Assembly (NCBI RefSeq): GCF_014905175.1 | Contig: NC_057791.1 | Span: forward strand, 13,272,177-13,336,176 | Direction of reading: 5' to 3' | DNA length: 64,000 bases | Source: Aphidius gifuensis | Lineage: Eukaryota > Arthropoda > Insecta > Hymenoptera > Braconidae | Shown: piece by piece, positions 1 through 12,103 of the stretch | Position numbering within the stretch: the first letter of the stretch is position 1 | How the letters are laid out: each line of letters begins with the position of its first letter | The notes under the pieces: model-generated | Databases searched by the model: none | The model's input: the letters and a program-made list of their open reading frames with translations, nothing else | What the model was told of the DNA's origin: nothing | Translations under genes and position numbers: made by a program

Positions 1-290
1 ACTGCGGTTAAGGTTCGAGCTTTGTGACAAGGAGGTCACGGGTTCGAACCCGACCACCGACGCCATGTATCGAGTGGTAGGCGCAAGCCGGCTGTACTGC
101 CCAGGTTTTTCATGGTTTCCCTGGGCTATAATAGAAATCGGGTACAGTTTGTGAACGCATTACAAAAGTCGACATCCATGACTGTCGCAAATGAGTTGTA
201 AGGAGTTGACGGTTGGAAATACAAAAAGCAAGACGTCAGGCACACCGTGTTAAAAACTTCTTCATGAAAAAAGAAGTGTAGCACGTTAAA
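1..290 (+). repeat. 3' part of a tRNA-derived SINE-like repeat
   Basis: A perfect pol III box B (GGTTCGAACCC) lies at 41-51, inside a T-arm-like hairpin (CGGGTTCGAACCCG). The sequence upstream resembles a degraded D-arm and anticodon region. A non-tRNA body of normal base composition follows, then an A/T-rich tail from about 300. The 5' end is cut by the window edge, so a complete tRNA gene cannot be excluded, but the long body favours a SINE. Confidence 0.5.
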
Positions 291-479
291 TACGACTCAT
301 TTTGCATTTTTTTTTTTTAATAAAAAAAATATAATGCAATGTATGTATACATATAAATATAATATAATAATTTATGTTAATATGTGATAAATAAATTTAT
401 AAGTATAAGCACATTATGTACGCATACTTTTATACATACATGCACATATGTTTGTATACCTATATCCATATATACATAT

Positions 480-1355
480 GGGGTATTCCAAGTCAAAGCA
501 CCGAGTCATCGGCCTGACCCCTACCGATTCACTTGGAAATTTTTTTCTAGGTGTATTTTGGACCAAAAAATGACCTTATTTTTTTTCAATTTTTTTCCAC
601 CATTTTTACACCATAAAATAATTTCTTTTTTCCTGCTATCAAGTATTTCTCAAATTAGACCAGGTTTAAAATTCTGAAATTTTTCCTATATCATCTCGAG
701 GTAAAAACAAGTCACCCATAAAAATTTGGGAATGGGTTACTAATTTTTTTATAACTGATTAAAAAAAATTTTTTTTACGAATTTTAAAAATAGAAAAATT
801 TAATAATGGTTTCTTGTAGAGAAATCAAAAATAAAAATAAATGATAGCTTGATGAATTTTGTTTTTCCCTATATTTAAGGATGGAAAGATAGGAAAACTG
901 CGATGCTTGAAATTCAATTTTTGAAGATTTTACCCTTGAAATACGGAAAGAACCAAAATTTGCCCAGATATCATTTATTTTTATTTTTGATTTCTCTACA
1001 AGAAACCATTATTAGATTATTCTAAAATTAGATTATTTTAAAATTGGTAAAAAAATTTTTTTTCAATCAGTTATAAAAAAATTAGTAATTATTCTCGGCC
1101 CATTCCCAAATTTTTATGGGTGACTTGTTTTTACCTCGAGATGATATAGGAAAAATTTCAGAATTTTAAACCTGGTCTAATTTGTGGAATACTCGATAGT
1201 AGGAAAAAAATAATTATTTTATAGTGTAAAAATGGTGGAAAAAAATTGAAAAAAAATAAGGTCGTCTTTTGGTCCAAAATACACCTAGAAAAAAATTTCC
1301 AAGTGAATCGGTAGGGGTCAGGCCGATGACTCGGTGATTTGACCTGGAATGCCCC
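480..1355. mobile_element. Fold-back (near-palindromic) non-autonomous element
   Basis: The first 400 bases match the reverse complement of the last 400. The ends read GGGGTATTCCAAGTC and, on the other strand, GGGGCATTCCAGGTC. Inner blocks at about 695-760 and 1070-1140, and at 790-850 and 960-1015, also pair. No coding potential is seen; the open frame at 384-677 is incidental. Both flanks are AT microsatellite (ATAT), so the target duplication cannot be fixed. Confidence 0.8.
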
Positions 1356-1666
1356 ATATATATATGTAATATTTATAAAATAATAATATAAATAAATAAA
1401 TATAAATATAATAATTAATTAAAAAACCACATGCATAAGTACATGAATGTATATGTATATTTCCATTCATGTATAAATACCGATACATATATATATTATT
1501 ACGTGTACATATATATTATATTATTATATTACTATATTATTTCATATAAACATAATAATATAATAATTAAATTCATAAGTACATATATTAAAATATTACA
1601 AAACATATATAAAAATATAACAATAAAAAAAAATATTATATTAATCTCTTTTTACAATGGTTCAAT

Positions 1667-2037
1667 ATGAACGCAGAACGTTGTGAAGAGACAGAAAAAT
1701 TGTCATTATCATCACAAATCCCTAATGAATCTGGAATGGATAATGATCCGAACAAATTAATTGTTGATCAAAATAATGAAAACGAAAATGGTAATATTGA
1801 TATACTTATACTTGACTACTTTATTTAAATTGTAATTCAAAAATATTATTGCTAAAACTAATGTTTATTATAATAGGTATGCCTGAAAAAACAAAAACCA
1901 ATCTAAGTCCATCAGTCGTCGAGACTCAAGTTTGCCATCCTGATTCAACTGATCAAAAACTACAGGAAAAAAAACTACCATTTTATCAAGTACTGAACGT
2001 TCACAGCGATATCCTTCTAGACAACGATAATTCATAA
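1667..2037 (+). CDS. Small two-exon hypothetical protein
   Basis: Exon 1 is 1667-1790 and exon 2 is 1877-2037, joined in phase 1 across a GT-AG intron. They encode about 94 residues. The protein is hydrophilic and rich in Asn, Glu, Ser and Lys, with no domain I recognise. It resembles the acidic first exons that insect transposon genes often carry. The start at 1667 is preferred because the ATG at 1657 runs into a stop after nine codons. It lies between a fold-back element and a minisatellite, so it may be the orphan 5' end of a lost transposon gene. Transcription is unproven. Confidence 0.4.
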
Positions 2038-2174
2038 CAAAAAAAAAAATTCATAGTTCAGTTATATATACAAGTAGTTGGAAAATTGAACAGTAATATG
2101 AATACCAACCGGAATATAAATTGTCAAAAACAACAGAAAAATAAATAAAAGAAACTTATAGAGTCATAACCGCA

Positions 2175-2245
2175 ATCACTCCAAAAGAAGTTTCACTTCC
2201 CCCGCGCGTACTCGCAACACGCATAATTTTTTTTTTTTATTATCT
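2175..2245. repeat. Dispersed repeat terminus (AAGTTTCACTTCCC motif)
   Basis: About 55 bases around GAAGTTTCACTTCCC followed by CGCGCGTACT recur at about 58895-58950 in the same orientation. The first 14 bases occur inverted at about 4864-4878. This looks like the end of a dispersed element; the rest of the element is not recognisable. Confidence 0.5.
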
Positions 2246-2261
2246 ACTTTTTGAAAAAAAT

Positions 2262-2690
2262 TCAATCTCTACATCCTAGTGAACCAGAAACCAACATTAT
2301 AAAATAATACAATATATCTAATTCTAATTCTCGATAAAATATACAGTTTGATCAAAGAAAAACCCAGGAGATGATGAAAAAATTCAATTTTTACATCCTA
2401 GGGAACCGAAAACGAACATTATATAATAATACAATATTTCTAATTTTAATTCTCGATAAAATATACTATTTAATCAAAAAAAAACCAGGAGATGATGAAA
2501 AAATTCAATCTCTACATCCTGGTGAACCGAAAACCAACATTATAAAACAATACAATATTTCTAATTTTAATTCTCGATAAAATATACAGTTTGATCAAAA
2601 AAAACTCAAGAGATGATGAACAAATTAAAATTTTTACTACCTGGTGAATCGAGAACCACCATTACAAACTAATGTAATATTTTTAATATC
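2262..2690. repeat. Minisatellite, about 120-bp period, 3.5-4 copies
   Basis: The block running from TTCAATCTCTACATCCT to GAGATGATG repeats at about 2268, 2381, 2500 and 2622 with moderate divergence. The open frame at 2371-2580 is only a repeat read-through. The region between this array and 2850 holds no gene. Confidence 0.75.
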
Positions 2691-2853
2691 CTCTTTTTCA
2701 AAAAGTATATTTTTTAGTTAAAATAATAAGGAAAATCTCGAAGAAAAATAGAAAAATCATCTTGACCTCACCAAGGATCCGGCCATGTTTTTTTATTGTA
2801 TCGATTATATAATATTATGTTATTATAATTATATTAATAATAAATAAATAAAC

Positions 2854-3165
2854 ATGGCTTCATCTTCATTTACAAAGGGAAATGGACAAGCCATTGTCAT
2901 ATCTGAAGAGTCTATGACAATAGCAAAAAAAGCTGTTGACGAAGATGATAAAGTGATAAAACATTTCAAAGACAGTACAGGGGAACTGGCAAGAGTTTAT
3001 GATGGGGAAATGATTAAGGCAGATAGAGGCTTCCCCCACCTTTTGATATATCGGGAAAGGGAAACAACCAACACAGCCATGTATTTATTTATCTGTGTGC
3101 CATTTCAACTTCGGCTTTTTCCGATTGAGAGAGAGAGAGCGATAATAAATTTTAGAGAAAGATGA
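2854..3165 (+). CDS. Hypothetical ORF, possibly a first exon
   Basis: The ORF encodes 103 residues and starts in a good insect context (ACATGG). The first 60 residues (MASSSFTKGNGQ..., then Ile/Lys/Asp-rich helix-like sequence) look protein-like. The last 40 are low-complexity and end in a run of GA repeats, so the true exon probably stops near 3030-3040. No family is recognised and no partner exon was found downstream. Confidence 0.3.
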   Translation: MASSSFTKGNGQAIVISEESMTIAKKAVDEDDKVIKHFKDSTGELARVYDGEMIKADRGFPHLLIYRERETTNTAMYLFICVPFQLRLFPIERERAIINFRER

Positions 3166-3880
3166 ATGAAGAGAACTTGTTTAGCGTCACCTGGCATCAT
3201 TTACTGTAAACTATTTTTATACAAATATTATTTTAACATATATATATATATATAATATAATTGTCGTGGTTTTCGCAACTTTCGTCATTTTTGTATATAG
3301 TGTGTCTGTGTGTGGTTTACATATATTTTGTAACGAGATTTGGCAGATCTTGCGCTCCCGAAAATGATTAGAGGTCTGGTCTGAGGGGTTTTATCGACTG
3401 AGTCGCTAATTAATACCACTGGTTTGTGAGTGGCCTCGGTAGTGACATCTATTTTCGCCTGAATGTCAGTGTTGACTTGGTAGACATCCGCCACGAGCGG
3501 ATAATCCGGATTCCTACATTGGCCACGTCAGATTCGTATCTCCTACTTCGACACTCCCACCGGAGAGTCGCATCGAGGTGTGCGCACAGATGGTCGTATG
3601 GAGTGGGTCAAACGGGCGTGGGGATTCTCTATAAAACTGGGGATTGCTGGCATCTCACTGCCAGTCAGGGGGGTAGCACTACGTGTATTTTTTTCTGGAA
3701 TTATATTTTTCCCTAACTGAAGATTTTTCTTATGCGCAGAGACCGATTTTTGCGTTTGGGTGAAAGGAGAGGAGAATGTGGATAATATGACAATAATATC
3801 TTCAATATCGCCTCAAACTATGCTACCGACTGATTTATTTTATAATTTGAAATGTGATTAATATTTTTTATTTTTATTTA
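3166..3880. other. No gene seen; GC-richer unique-looking stretch
   Basis: The block 3265-3715 is clearly less AT-rich than its surroundings and has overlapping open frames on both strands, none of which resembles a known protein. It could be an old insertion. A TA microsatellite sits at 3238-3255. Confidence 0.3.
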
Positions 3881-4860
3881 TTTATTGAATAACGTATCAT
3901 AAATAAAAAGCTATAGGAAAAATGTCTGTAAAAAAAATGTAGCCACATGTAAATTTATAGAAATTTAATTTTGCCAAAGAAATAAACATGTGGGCAACAT
4001 CCTTTCCTTAGCTAATATTTTTCCCATAGCTTTTTATTAATTTATAGAAATAAAAAACTATAGAAAAAATGGCAGCTAAGGGAAAGAAGTTGTTTACCTG
4101 TAAATTTCTTTGGCAAATTTAATTCTATATAAATTAACAGGTAAACAATTTCCTTTCCTTAGCTAATATTTTTCACATAGCTTTTTATTCATTTATATAA
4201 ATAAAAAACTATAGGAAGAATGGTAGCTAAGGAAAGGAAGTTGTTTACCTGTTAATTTATCTAAAAGAAAATTTTGCCAAAGAAATTAACAGGTGAACAA
4301 CTTGCTTTCCATAGCTAGAGAATTATGTTTTAAGAAAATAATGTTGCTTAAAATAAGATTTTTTGGCAACCTCAATTCCTTAGTTAAATCTTTTCCTTAG
4401 CTACTGCTTTTCCTTGGAATTTTTATTTATTTTAAAAATAAAATACATGTAAATTTATTTTATGAAAATACAAATGTCCAAGGAAAAGCAGTAGCTAAGG
4501 AAAAGATGTAGCTAAGGAATTAATGTTGCCAAAAAATATATATTTCAAGCAAATATTTTTCTTTAAAACATAATTCTTTGGCAACATTAATACTTTAGCT
4601 ACATCTTTTCCTTAGCTACTGCTTTTCCTTGGACATTTTTATTTTTTTTTAATAAAAATACATATGTTTTATCTATTTAATAAATTAAAATGTCCAAGGA
4701 AAAGCAGTAGCTAAGAAAAAGATGTAGCTAAGGAATTAATGTTGCCAAAAAATATATATTTCAAGCAAATATATTTCTTTAAAACATAATTCTTTGGCAA
4801 CATTAATTCCTTAGCTACATCTTTTCCTTAGCTACTGCTTTTACTTGGACATTTTTATTT
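3880..4860. repeat. Array of alternating inverted repeats
   Basis: Two sub-arrays are seen. At 3880-4320 a unit ending in CTTTCCTTAGCTAATATT alternates with its reverse complement. At 4370-4860 a unit with CCAAGGAAAAGCAGTAGC alternates with its reverse complement at about 4385(-), 4475(+), 4600(-), 4695(+) and 4815(-). Each neighbouring pair forms a hairpin of 100-200 bases. A related pair lies at 21690-21900. Confidence 0.85.
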
Positions 4861-5109
4861 TTGAAGTGAAACTTCTTTAGAATGGGCAGTGAAAAAAAAA
4901 AACAAAAGATGGATGCAACGAAAGTAACGGTATGAAGGTAAGTAATTTTAAATTATTTTTTATCTTGTTTTATTTATTTATTCCCTTGACAACGATACAA
5001 AAAAATTTGTTTAAAATTTTAGTTTCATGAAAGATTCAAGAGACAAAGGTGAATATTAAGGTTAAAACTTCTATTATATACAATATATAATTTATTATGT
5101 TATTTTTGA

Positions 5110-5830
5110 TCAAATAATGAGTATTTAAAATTAATCTGTTAAATAAACGAACAATACACAAGATAATAGTTATTCAAGTGCTTGACATAATACGACAGCA
5201 ACATCATAATCACAATACCAAACAACAATAAATAATATGTGAATGAAACGCAAAGATAGCAAAGATGGTAATTTAGATTGTATAGGATTTCAAGAGACAA
5301 TTAATGACACTGAAATATTATCAAAAACATCTGATAAATGTACTGGTAATCCTAAATCAGTAAAATTTAAAATAGGACCAGGTGCTATACCAATGTCTGG
5401 TAATTTTCATGAGACTTGTACTGGTAGTTGTAATAATATTTTAAATCAAATAATGAGTATTTGAAATAAATCTGTTCAATAATCAAATAATACACAAGAT
5501 AGTGGTTATTCAAGTGCTTGTGCTTGCCATGATCGAAATAAATTCAAGATCTTGAATGAATTTGTTAAGGACAAAAAAATGGAACAGATGATTAAATATT
5601 GAATCATTCAATGAAACAACAACAACTAATAATTTAATAAATGATGTACCGAGTGGAAATCAAAATAACAATAACAACATTGATCATATATAAACAGCAG
5701 CAATCATAATAGAACAAATGCATGGTGGCGGCGATGAAGCACCATCATGTGTTTGTGGTTATTTCGCTCATAAAAAAGATGTTAAAAAAATCGATCATTA
5801 TTTGACATTAAATTTTTTTAACATCAAATA
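5110..5830 (+). pseudogene. Decayed coding DNA with an 80-bp direct duplication
   Basis: The largest open frame (5243-5464, 73 residues) begins MKRKDSKDGNLDC and is rich in Ser, Asn and Lys. Around it, the block from CAAATAATGAGTATTT to TATTCAAGTGCTTG occurs at about 5112-5190 and again at 5448-5525. Downstream, short coding-like pieces (including one with Cys-Val-Cys near 5750) are interrupted by stops. I do not recognise the family. It reads like a partly duplicated, degenerate exon set. Confidence 0.35.
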
Positions 5831-6600
5831 GTTCAAATAACTTACGAACTAACTAACCGAGAGACTTCGTACCAGGCTCAAAAGAAGCGCATTAAAAAAC
5901 TCTATCGCCTGCGTTATAGGTTTTTTGCTCTATTGATAATAGTTTTTGATCAAAAAACTAAAATGTAAATTTTGAAAAAATTTTTTTTTCTTACTTAAAA
6001 ATTTGTGGTGTCTAAACTCTCCAATTTTTAGAATTTCTAAAATAATATTTCCGAAAAAATATAAAAAGAAAGAATGTTCGAAGTTGAAACTTTAAATTTT
6101 AAAAATCAATGAAGTAGTTGGACAAAAGACTTTAGAAATTTCATAAACAAATAATAGATTTTTTTCTTTTTTTCTCTTCATTGATATGTATTTTTCCCTT
6201 TCCACGAAGTAAAATACTGCTTTTAAAATATCAGATACAAAAAATATCAGTTTAGGAAAATATAATTGGCGTAACTTTACAATTTTCATAGGTACATAAG
6301 GCTTGTAGATATCTCGTTGTGACTGTAGCTTCAATGTCTTACTGTGCAGTGTCTTACTGTGCAGTATTGTACTGCATAACAGTTCTTCTTTTCAATACGA
6401 TTCGTTACGAGAAAGAAAAAAAAAAAAAAAAATGCGATCTGAAATTTTCAAAGTCTCGCGATACCAGCGGGACTTTCAGTCGATACTCTCGGTCTCGGTA
6501 TCGGTATCGTTTTATTGACTGAAGGAGATCTCGGTCTCGGTCTCGCGTCTCGCGAGACGACGCATGCGAGACCGAGACTAGTCTTAAAGTCTTAAGTTTT
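5831..6600. other. No gene seen; contains GTCTCG-rich degenerate repeat
   Basis: The stretch is mostly AT-rich with no supported gene. At 6445-6590 there is a GC-richer patch of imperfect TCGGTATCG and GGTCTCG repeats with an inverted component (GTCTCGCGAGAC), probably the remains of a short transposon terminus. Confidence 0.35.
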
Positions 6601-6990
6601 AAACTGTTATTGAGAGAAAAAAAAAACCGTAATGCCGTCACTAGATTTTTTTTAGGCGCATAATTTGAGCCTAATACGAATTCCCTATCTTGATTATAAC
6701 AAAAGTTATGGCTCGCCGAAAAAAAAATAAAAAAAACTGACCAAAAAATGTCATCATAGAGTTGAAATAAAATGTTTATAAGGCTCCAAAAAAAGCTTTG
6801 AAAAACTCTATTGCCTTTCTTTTAAATATGAATAATGTTTTCGGTAATTAACGGTTAAAATATGTCTAAGCAATAAAAATAACAATGGCCCTAGCCGGAG
6901 TATTGAAAGTTTTCAATTTCCAACAGGTAACGCTGGCCACATGACCCAACAAATGTTACCAGGTCTTTTTTTTTTATTCAAATATTGAAG
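6600..6990. repeat. Dispersed repeat, copy 1 (inverted partner near 49.4-50.05 kb)
   Basis: Blocks around AAACCGTAATGCCGT, AGAGTTGAAATAAAATG, TAAGGCTCCAAAAAAAGC and TGGTAACATTTGTTG-like sequence recur in reverse complement and reverse order at 49430-50050. This is a diverged family with no coding potential. Confidence 0.7.
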
Positions 6991-7087
6991 AGATAGCTAC
7001 TAAATTAAAATTAAATTTATTTCCATTATAATTTGTATTGATTTTATTTATATTTTTCAGGCTGTAACATGTCAGATTACGAGGCTG

Positions 7088-9314
7088 AAATCCGATTTTT
7101 ATTGAAACGTCACAATGGCATAATTGATTTTTATTGGAATAAATCACGACCAAAGCGCGGTGTCAACTGAAAACAGTCATAACTTGGCCAAATTTAAAGA
7201 TATAGACGTCATATTGTGCTTGTTTTAAAGGTTATAAAAAACTCTACAACTAATTTTTAATGATTTTTTATGCTACTATTTCCGTTTCATTCGAAAAACA
7301 GACAATTGTCGTTACCAAATGCTACTTTTTGAATTAATTGGTAATTACATTGCATATAAGTATTTTGTTTATAACGATGATCTTTAAAAAAAAATTGCAT
7401 TTTCAAGGTCTTTAAAGGAGGAACATATTACATCCTATTACTTTTTTTGTCAGATTAATATTTAATTATAAATAAACCGTAAGTAGATCAATATAAAATT
7501 TTTCACTTACTGAAAATTAAAAAAAAAAATTGATAAGCTGGCATATTTTTTTCATTTATTATGTAATCCTGATTGACTGAGGCCTAGAGTTACGAGCTAT
7601 TTATGTGCTAATTATGTGTATAAAGAAAAAAATTTATTTATAATAAATTTTTTATTATCAATAATTATGCTAGCTTTCAACGAAAGCTAGCTCAGATTTT
7701 TCATTTAATATTCGACAGAAATCAAGGAAGGCCCTAAATTATGAGCTATTTACGAGCTCAGTATGTGTGTAAACAAAAAAATTTATTTATAATTATTTTT
7801 TTTTTTTTTTAAATTTTAAGCCTTACTTGATCAGGATTACATGACTAATAAAAAAGTTATGCTAGCTTACGATAAAAGCTAGAATAATTGTTGATAAAAA
7901 AAAAAATTATTTTAAATAAATTTTTTTTTACACCTATAAGTAGCTCGTAAGTAGCTCATAATTAAGGGCCTTACTTGATTTGTGTCGAATAATAAATCAA
8001 AAAGTTGTGCAAGCTTTTGTTAAAAGCTAGCATAATTATTGATAAAAAAAAAATTTATTATAAATAATGGCGCTAAAATTGGCGTCTAAGCTAGCGTCCA
8101 GAAATTTGAAGTACAGAGAACATAGGGGTTTTCTTGGGCCCGGCCCTTATCTTTTATAATTAATATTATTAAACTAGAGCTATCCTCGTAATTTTTTTTT
8201 TATTAAATTGTTTAGGGTGTAAGCTAGTTTAGGAAAAAAAAATGGGAATTTTCGAAATGATCAAAAGAGGGTAGGGGGTGGATTTCAATTGTTTTTTGAT
8301 TGCGATAATTACAAATTTGAATTTCTTGTGTCTCTGTCATTTGCCGCAGAGGGCGTTAGCTTCTGATATTAAGAAAAATAAAAACAATTGAAATCTACCC
8401 CCTCTCCCTTTTGACCATTTCAAAAATTCCCATTTTTTTCCTAAACTAGCTTTGATCCTAAACAATTTGGTAAAAAAAAAATTACGAGGATGGCTCAACT
8501 CCATCATAGACAAAAAAATTATTTAGCCAACAACCCTTGAATTTGATCTCTTTAAATACGATGTTACTTATTCCAGAAGGATGTTTTTTCATATTTGTGA
8601 CTTCTTTGGGGTATATTAATACCTAATTAATAATCTCTAATAAATTATATTAAATTTCATATCATTTTTAATTATTTATCAATGATGGGACCTTGGAACC
8701 CGAATCATCCCTGGATCAGGAGATTCGAGACGCTATCTTAGACGCCAATTTCAGCGCCATTTATGAATAAATTTTTTCTTTACACACATAATTAGTACAT
8801 AAATAGCTCGTAACTCTAGGCCTCAGTTAATCAGGATTACATAATAAATGAAAAAAATATGCCAGCTTATCAATTTTTTTTTTTAATTTTCAGTAAGTGA
8901 AAAATTTTATATTGATCTACTTACGGTTTATTTATAATTAAATATTAATCTGACAAAAAAAATAATAGGATGTAATATGTTCCTCCTTTAAAAACCTTGA
9001 AAATGCCATTTTTTTTTAAAGATTATCGTTATAAACAAAATACTTATATGCAATGTAATTACCAATTAATTTAAAAAGTGGCATTTGGTAACGACAACTG
9101 TCTGTTTTTCGAACGAAACGGAAATAGTAGCATAAAAAATCATTAGGAATTAGTTGTAATGTTTTTTATAACCTTTAAAACAAGCACAATATGACGTCTA
9201 TATCTTTAAATTTGGCCAAGTTATGACTGTTTTCAGTTGACACCGCGCTTTGGTCGTGATTTATTCCAATAAAAATCAATTATGCCGTTGTGACGTTTCA
9301 ATAAAAATCGGAAA
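7088..9314. mobile_element. Long inverted-repeat element hosting a nested Mutator-like element
   Basis: The arm at about 7088-7640 is the reverse complement of about 8775-9314; paired blocks include GTGTCAACTGAAAACAGTC and GACGTCATATTGTGC. Between them, 7560-8060 holds further imperfect inverted repeats around GAGCTATTTA and GCTAGCTT. The element at 8067-8760 is nested inside. No ORF of note. Target duplications of the outer element were not identified. Confidence 0.8.
8067..8760. mobile_element. Non-autonomous Mutator-like (MULE-type) element, copy 1
   Basis: The 694-bp element has TIRs of about 30 bases (left ATGGCGCTAAAATTGGCG, right ending in AGCGCCAT). It is flanked by 9-bp repeats TTATAAATA (8058-8066) and TTATGAATA (8761-8769), one mismatch apart. 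An internal inverted pair flanks GGGTAGGGGGTGG. It is clearly homologous to 59352-60023. A 9-bp duplication is the hallmark of Mutator-like elements; the superfamily call rests on that and on the TIR, not on a transposase. Confidence 0.8.
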
Positions 9315-10560
9315 AAAAAAAACTTTAATCTATTTTGTCATTTTCATTGAGAACAAAAATTTTCATGCACTGGAGGCCAAAAAAAAAAATATTTTTTTTT
9401 TTTGAATAGGTCTAATATATATACACAGGTAACACCTCATTGACGATGTCACATGACAGGTCAATGTGGTGGGAGACATCAAATATGCGCAGGATAATTC
9501 TATCTCGCTACAATATTAAATCAATTATTATTGGTTGTAAAAAAGTGAAGAATGCATGAAGAATACTTTAACATCAACATCAACAAACAAGAATATTGTT
9601 GCACCATCAATTGATTCATTAGACAAATTTGCAAGTATTTCTATGTTTATTTATCTATCTATTGATTATTATTATTATTATTCTTTAATCTTGCAATCAA
9701 TTAATTAATTAATTAATAGATGAATTAAAAATTACTTGGATAAGTAACATATTTTGGGTGACACAATAAGTTGGACTGCTCTCTGATAATTTAATCCAAC
9801 TTGAAATATCTATTTGTTCGCAGTGTTAAATTGACACGACGAGTACAGGTATATCGATAGATTTAATATAAAGACAGTAAGCTGTATAATTATTACATAA
9901 ATAAAAAATTATATTATTATAATTTTATGTTCAGTAATTATTATTTTTTTTTTTAGGTTAGAAGTGATGTTTTGACAATTGAGTGCCAAAATCTCACGTG
10001 GTTGAGAGGCGAGCTGATTTTTGCGACTTTCGTAATTTTCTAAGTCAGACGAATATTCAAAAAATCTTACGACACACAATATATCAAAAATACCCAATAA
10101 ATTTATAAATTAAATGTTTATTCATCAAAACATATAACATAGGTTCATAGATTAATACTAAATGATGTTCCACTAATGGAAGCATATATAAATACAATAT
10201 TTAATAACATACATTTATTTAAAAATAAAGTTGTAATGAATATTTTCGCTGGAACTGGTAAGTTGTATGTAAAAAAAAAAATAAATGAATATTAAAAAAA
10301 CTTGTCATTATTAATTTTATAAGCATCAACAGGAATACTGTTAACTTTTTGTGGTCAAAATCAAGACACATGAGCAATTGATTTAGTGTCAGATTAAATC
10401 GGTCAATCGGTTTACCAATAAATTTATCTTGACGATGTGTTCATGTGTATGGTGGTTCTTTCGTCTCCACTTTTAATCTGTAAATATGCCATGTGGCATC
10501 ATCAAAAGTATGGCCAACCATCAGTATTTTAGCTAAAGATTTTACTTAATTATAATTAGA
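9315..10560. other. No supported gene; AT-rich
   Basis: This interval holds ATT and AATT simple repeats near 9670-9720 and weak coding-like fragments. One is on the minus strand near 9960-10060. None has supporting structure. Confidence 0.3.
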
Positions 10561-10565
10561 ATAAT

Positions 10566-11710
10566 TTACATTATTCTTTTATCTTCTTTATCAAATATAT
10601 TTTTTATTGTTATCAAAATTATTTCTTCGAATTTTTTAGCTATCTTTTTTTCAGCTTTTTCAAGAATAATTTTTCGAATCTCTTGATCAATAATTTTTTT
10701 ACTCTCTTCTTCATCTTCTTCATTATGCAATATTTCAGATTGTTCATACTCTTTGTCATCCATCATTTCATCAACAATTTTTTCAGGTTCATTGGTTATT
10801 TTTTCTGTTTCTTCATTAATAATTTTTTTTTTTTCTTCATCAACCATTCTTTCTGCTTCTTTATCAAATATTTTTTCACCTGCTTTATCATCATTAATTT
10901 CATACTCTTCATCATGTAATATTTTATATTGTACATATTCTTCTTCATCCATCTCTTCATCAACAATTTTTTCAGGTTCATTGGTTATTTTTTCTGTTTC
11001 TTCATTAATAATTATTTTTTTTTCTTTATCAACCATTTCTTCATCTTCTATATCAAACATTTTTTCACCTGCTTTATCATCATTAGTTATTTTTTCAGAT
11101 TCATTATTAGTTTCATACTCTTCATCGTGTAATATTTCATATTGTACATACTCTTCTTCTGGTTCACCATTAATCTCTTCTCGTTTATCACCAGTTTCTT
11201 TTTCAGCATCAATAATTAATAATTCTTCATTTATTTCAGCATGTTGTGATGATGTGCTTGGCTGAGCTGGTTCATGTTGAGGGTTACTTTGTTGTTGTGA
11301 TATTAGACTATTTTTTATTTCATGTCTCTGATTTTTTTTCCATTGTGCTTTTGCTCATCAAACGTTAAGCTGTGAATGTGTTTCCATGTTTGTTTTTCAT
11401 TTTTGTTCCATTTAAGAAACTCACCAGATGAATCAGCAATTAAAGAATGCCGGGCATCACATTTTGTCATATAACCCCTTTTAAAAAATAAATAAATAAA
11501 GAAATAAATAAATAAATTATTAGTTAATTAAATAAATGCATAAATAAATAATACCTATGATTTCCTAATAATGAATTACCACATAGTTTACAATAAAAGG
11601 TGACTGTATAATATTTAAGGCCTTCATTTAACAATGGTAATGTTTCTCTATTGTTGTCAAGTCTTTTTTTATTTGTATTTTCAATGTGTGAATTTCTTTG
11701 TTGGACTAGT
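10566..11710 (-). pseudogene. Acidic repeat protein gene with CxxC motif, frameshifted
   Basis: On the minus strand, an exon near 11555-11710 encodes a segment with FYCKLCGN. It splices in phase (donor at 11554, acceptor at 11478) to a long exon running to a stop at 10566. That exon first encodes a basic/aromatic stretch (KWNKNEKQTWKH), then a Gln/Ser/Pro linker. It then has two tandem copies of a 70-residue Glu/Lys/Asp/Ile-rich block (both contain EETEKITNEPEKIVDE). The reading frame of the 5' part and the acidic part differ by one base, with the shift near 11345-11352. No family is recognised; a nuclear, coiled-coil or charged scaffold role would be a guess. It may belong to a mobile element next to the 11849 transposon. 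Confidence 0.5.
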
Positions 11711-11797
11711 TTGGTGTTTGTTGTTGATCAAGCTGTATGAATATCTTGTTTTTTTTTTTTAGGGAATTTTAATTTCCTATTGTTTTCGCTTTTCATC

Positions 11798-11816
11798 TGC
11801 CCCCCCCCCCCCCCAA
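11798..11816. repeat. Poly-C tract
   Basis: A run of about 16 C residues, exceptional in this AT-rich window, lies about 35 bases outside the left end of the large transposon. Confidence 0.8.
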
Positions 11817-12103
11817 CCGGACCTCTTTGAAAATTTTCTAAGTCTCTACCCGTGTAGAAAAATATGCGTCCGGATGAATTCATAAAGAATTCACCATGAA
11901 ATCATTATGAGTTCACCACGAAATTCCGTCAACGAAACAAATATGAACTTGTTAATTCATAGTAAATACATGGTGAATTCATAACAGCTTCACAGATTCA
12001 TGGTGACTTCTTTATGAATCCATAAGAAATGTAACTTTTTTTTTTCAATTGCAACAGAAAAAACATTTATTTAACCAGAAAATGAGAATCAAATCAAATA
12101 CAA

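Noticed and set aside
1..70. A functional tRNA gene at the window start
   Set aside because: Only the T-arm is convincing; the anticodon stem does not pair well and a SINE-like body follows.
384..677. 97-residue ORF at the start of the window
   Set aside because: It runs from AT microsatellite into the fold-back element and has no protein-like composition.
6405..6641. Overlapping ORFs over the GGTCTCG-rich patch at 6445-6590
   Set aside because: Both strands are open because of the repeat composition; no protein-like sequence.
10683..11265. Long + strand open frames rich in Ser or Phe opposite the acidic gene
   Set aside because: They are antisense shadows of the Glu/Asp/Lys repeats on the minus strand.
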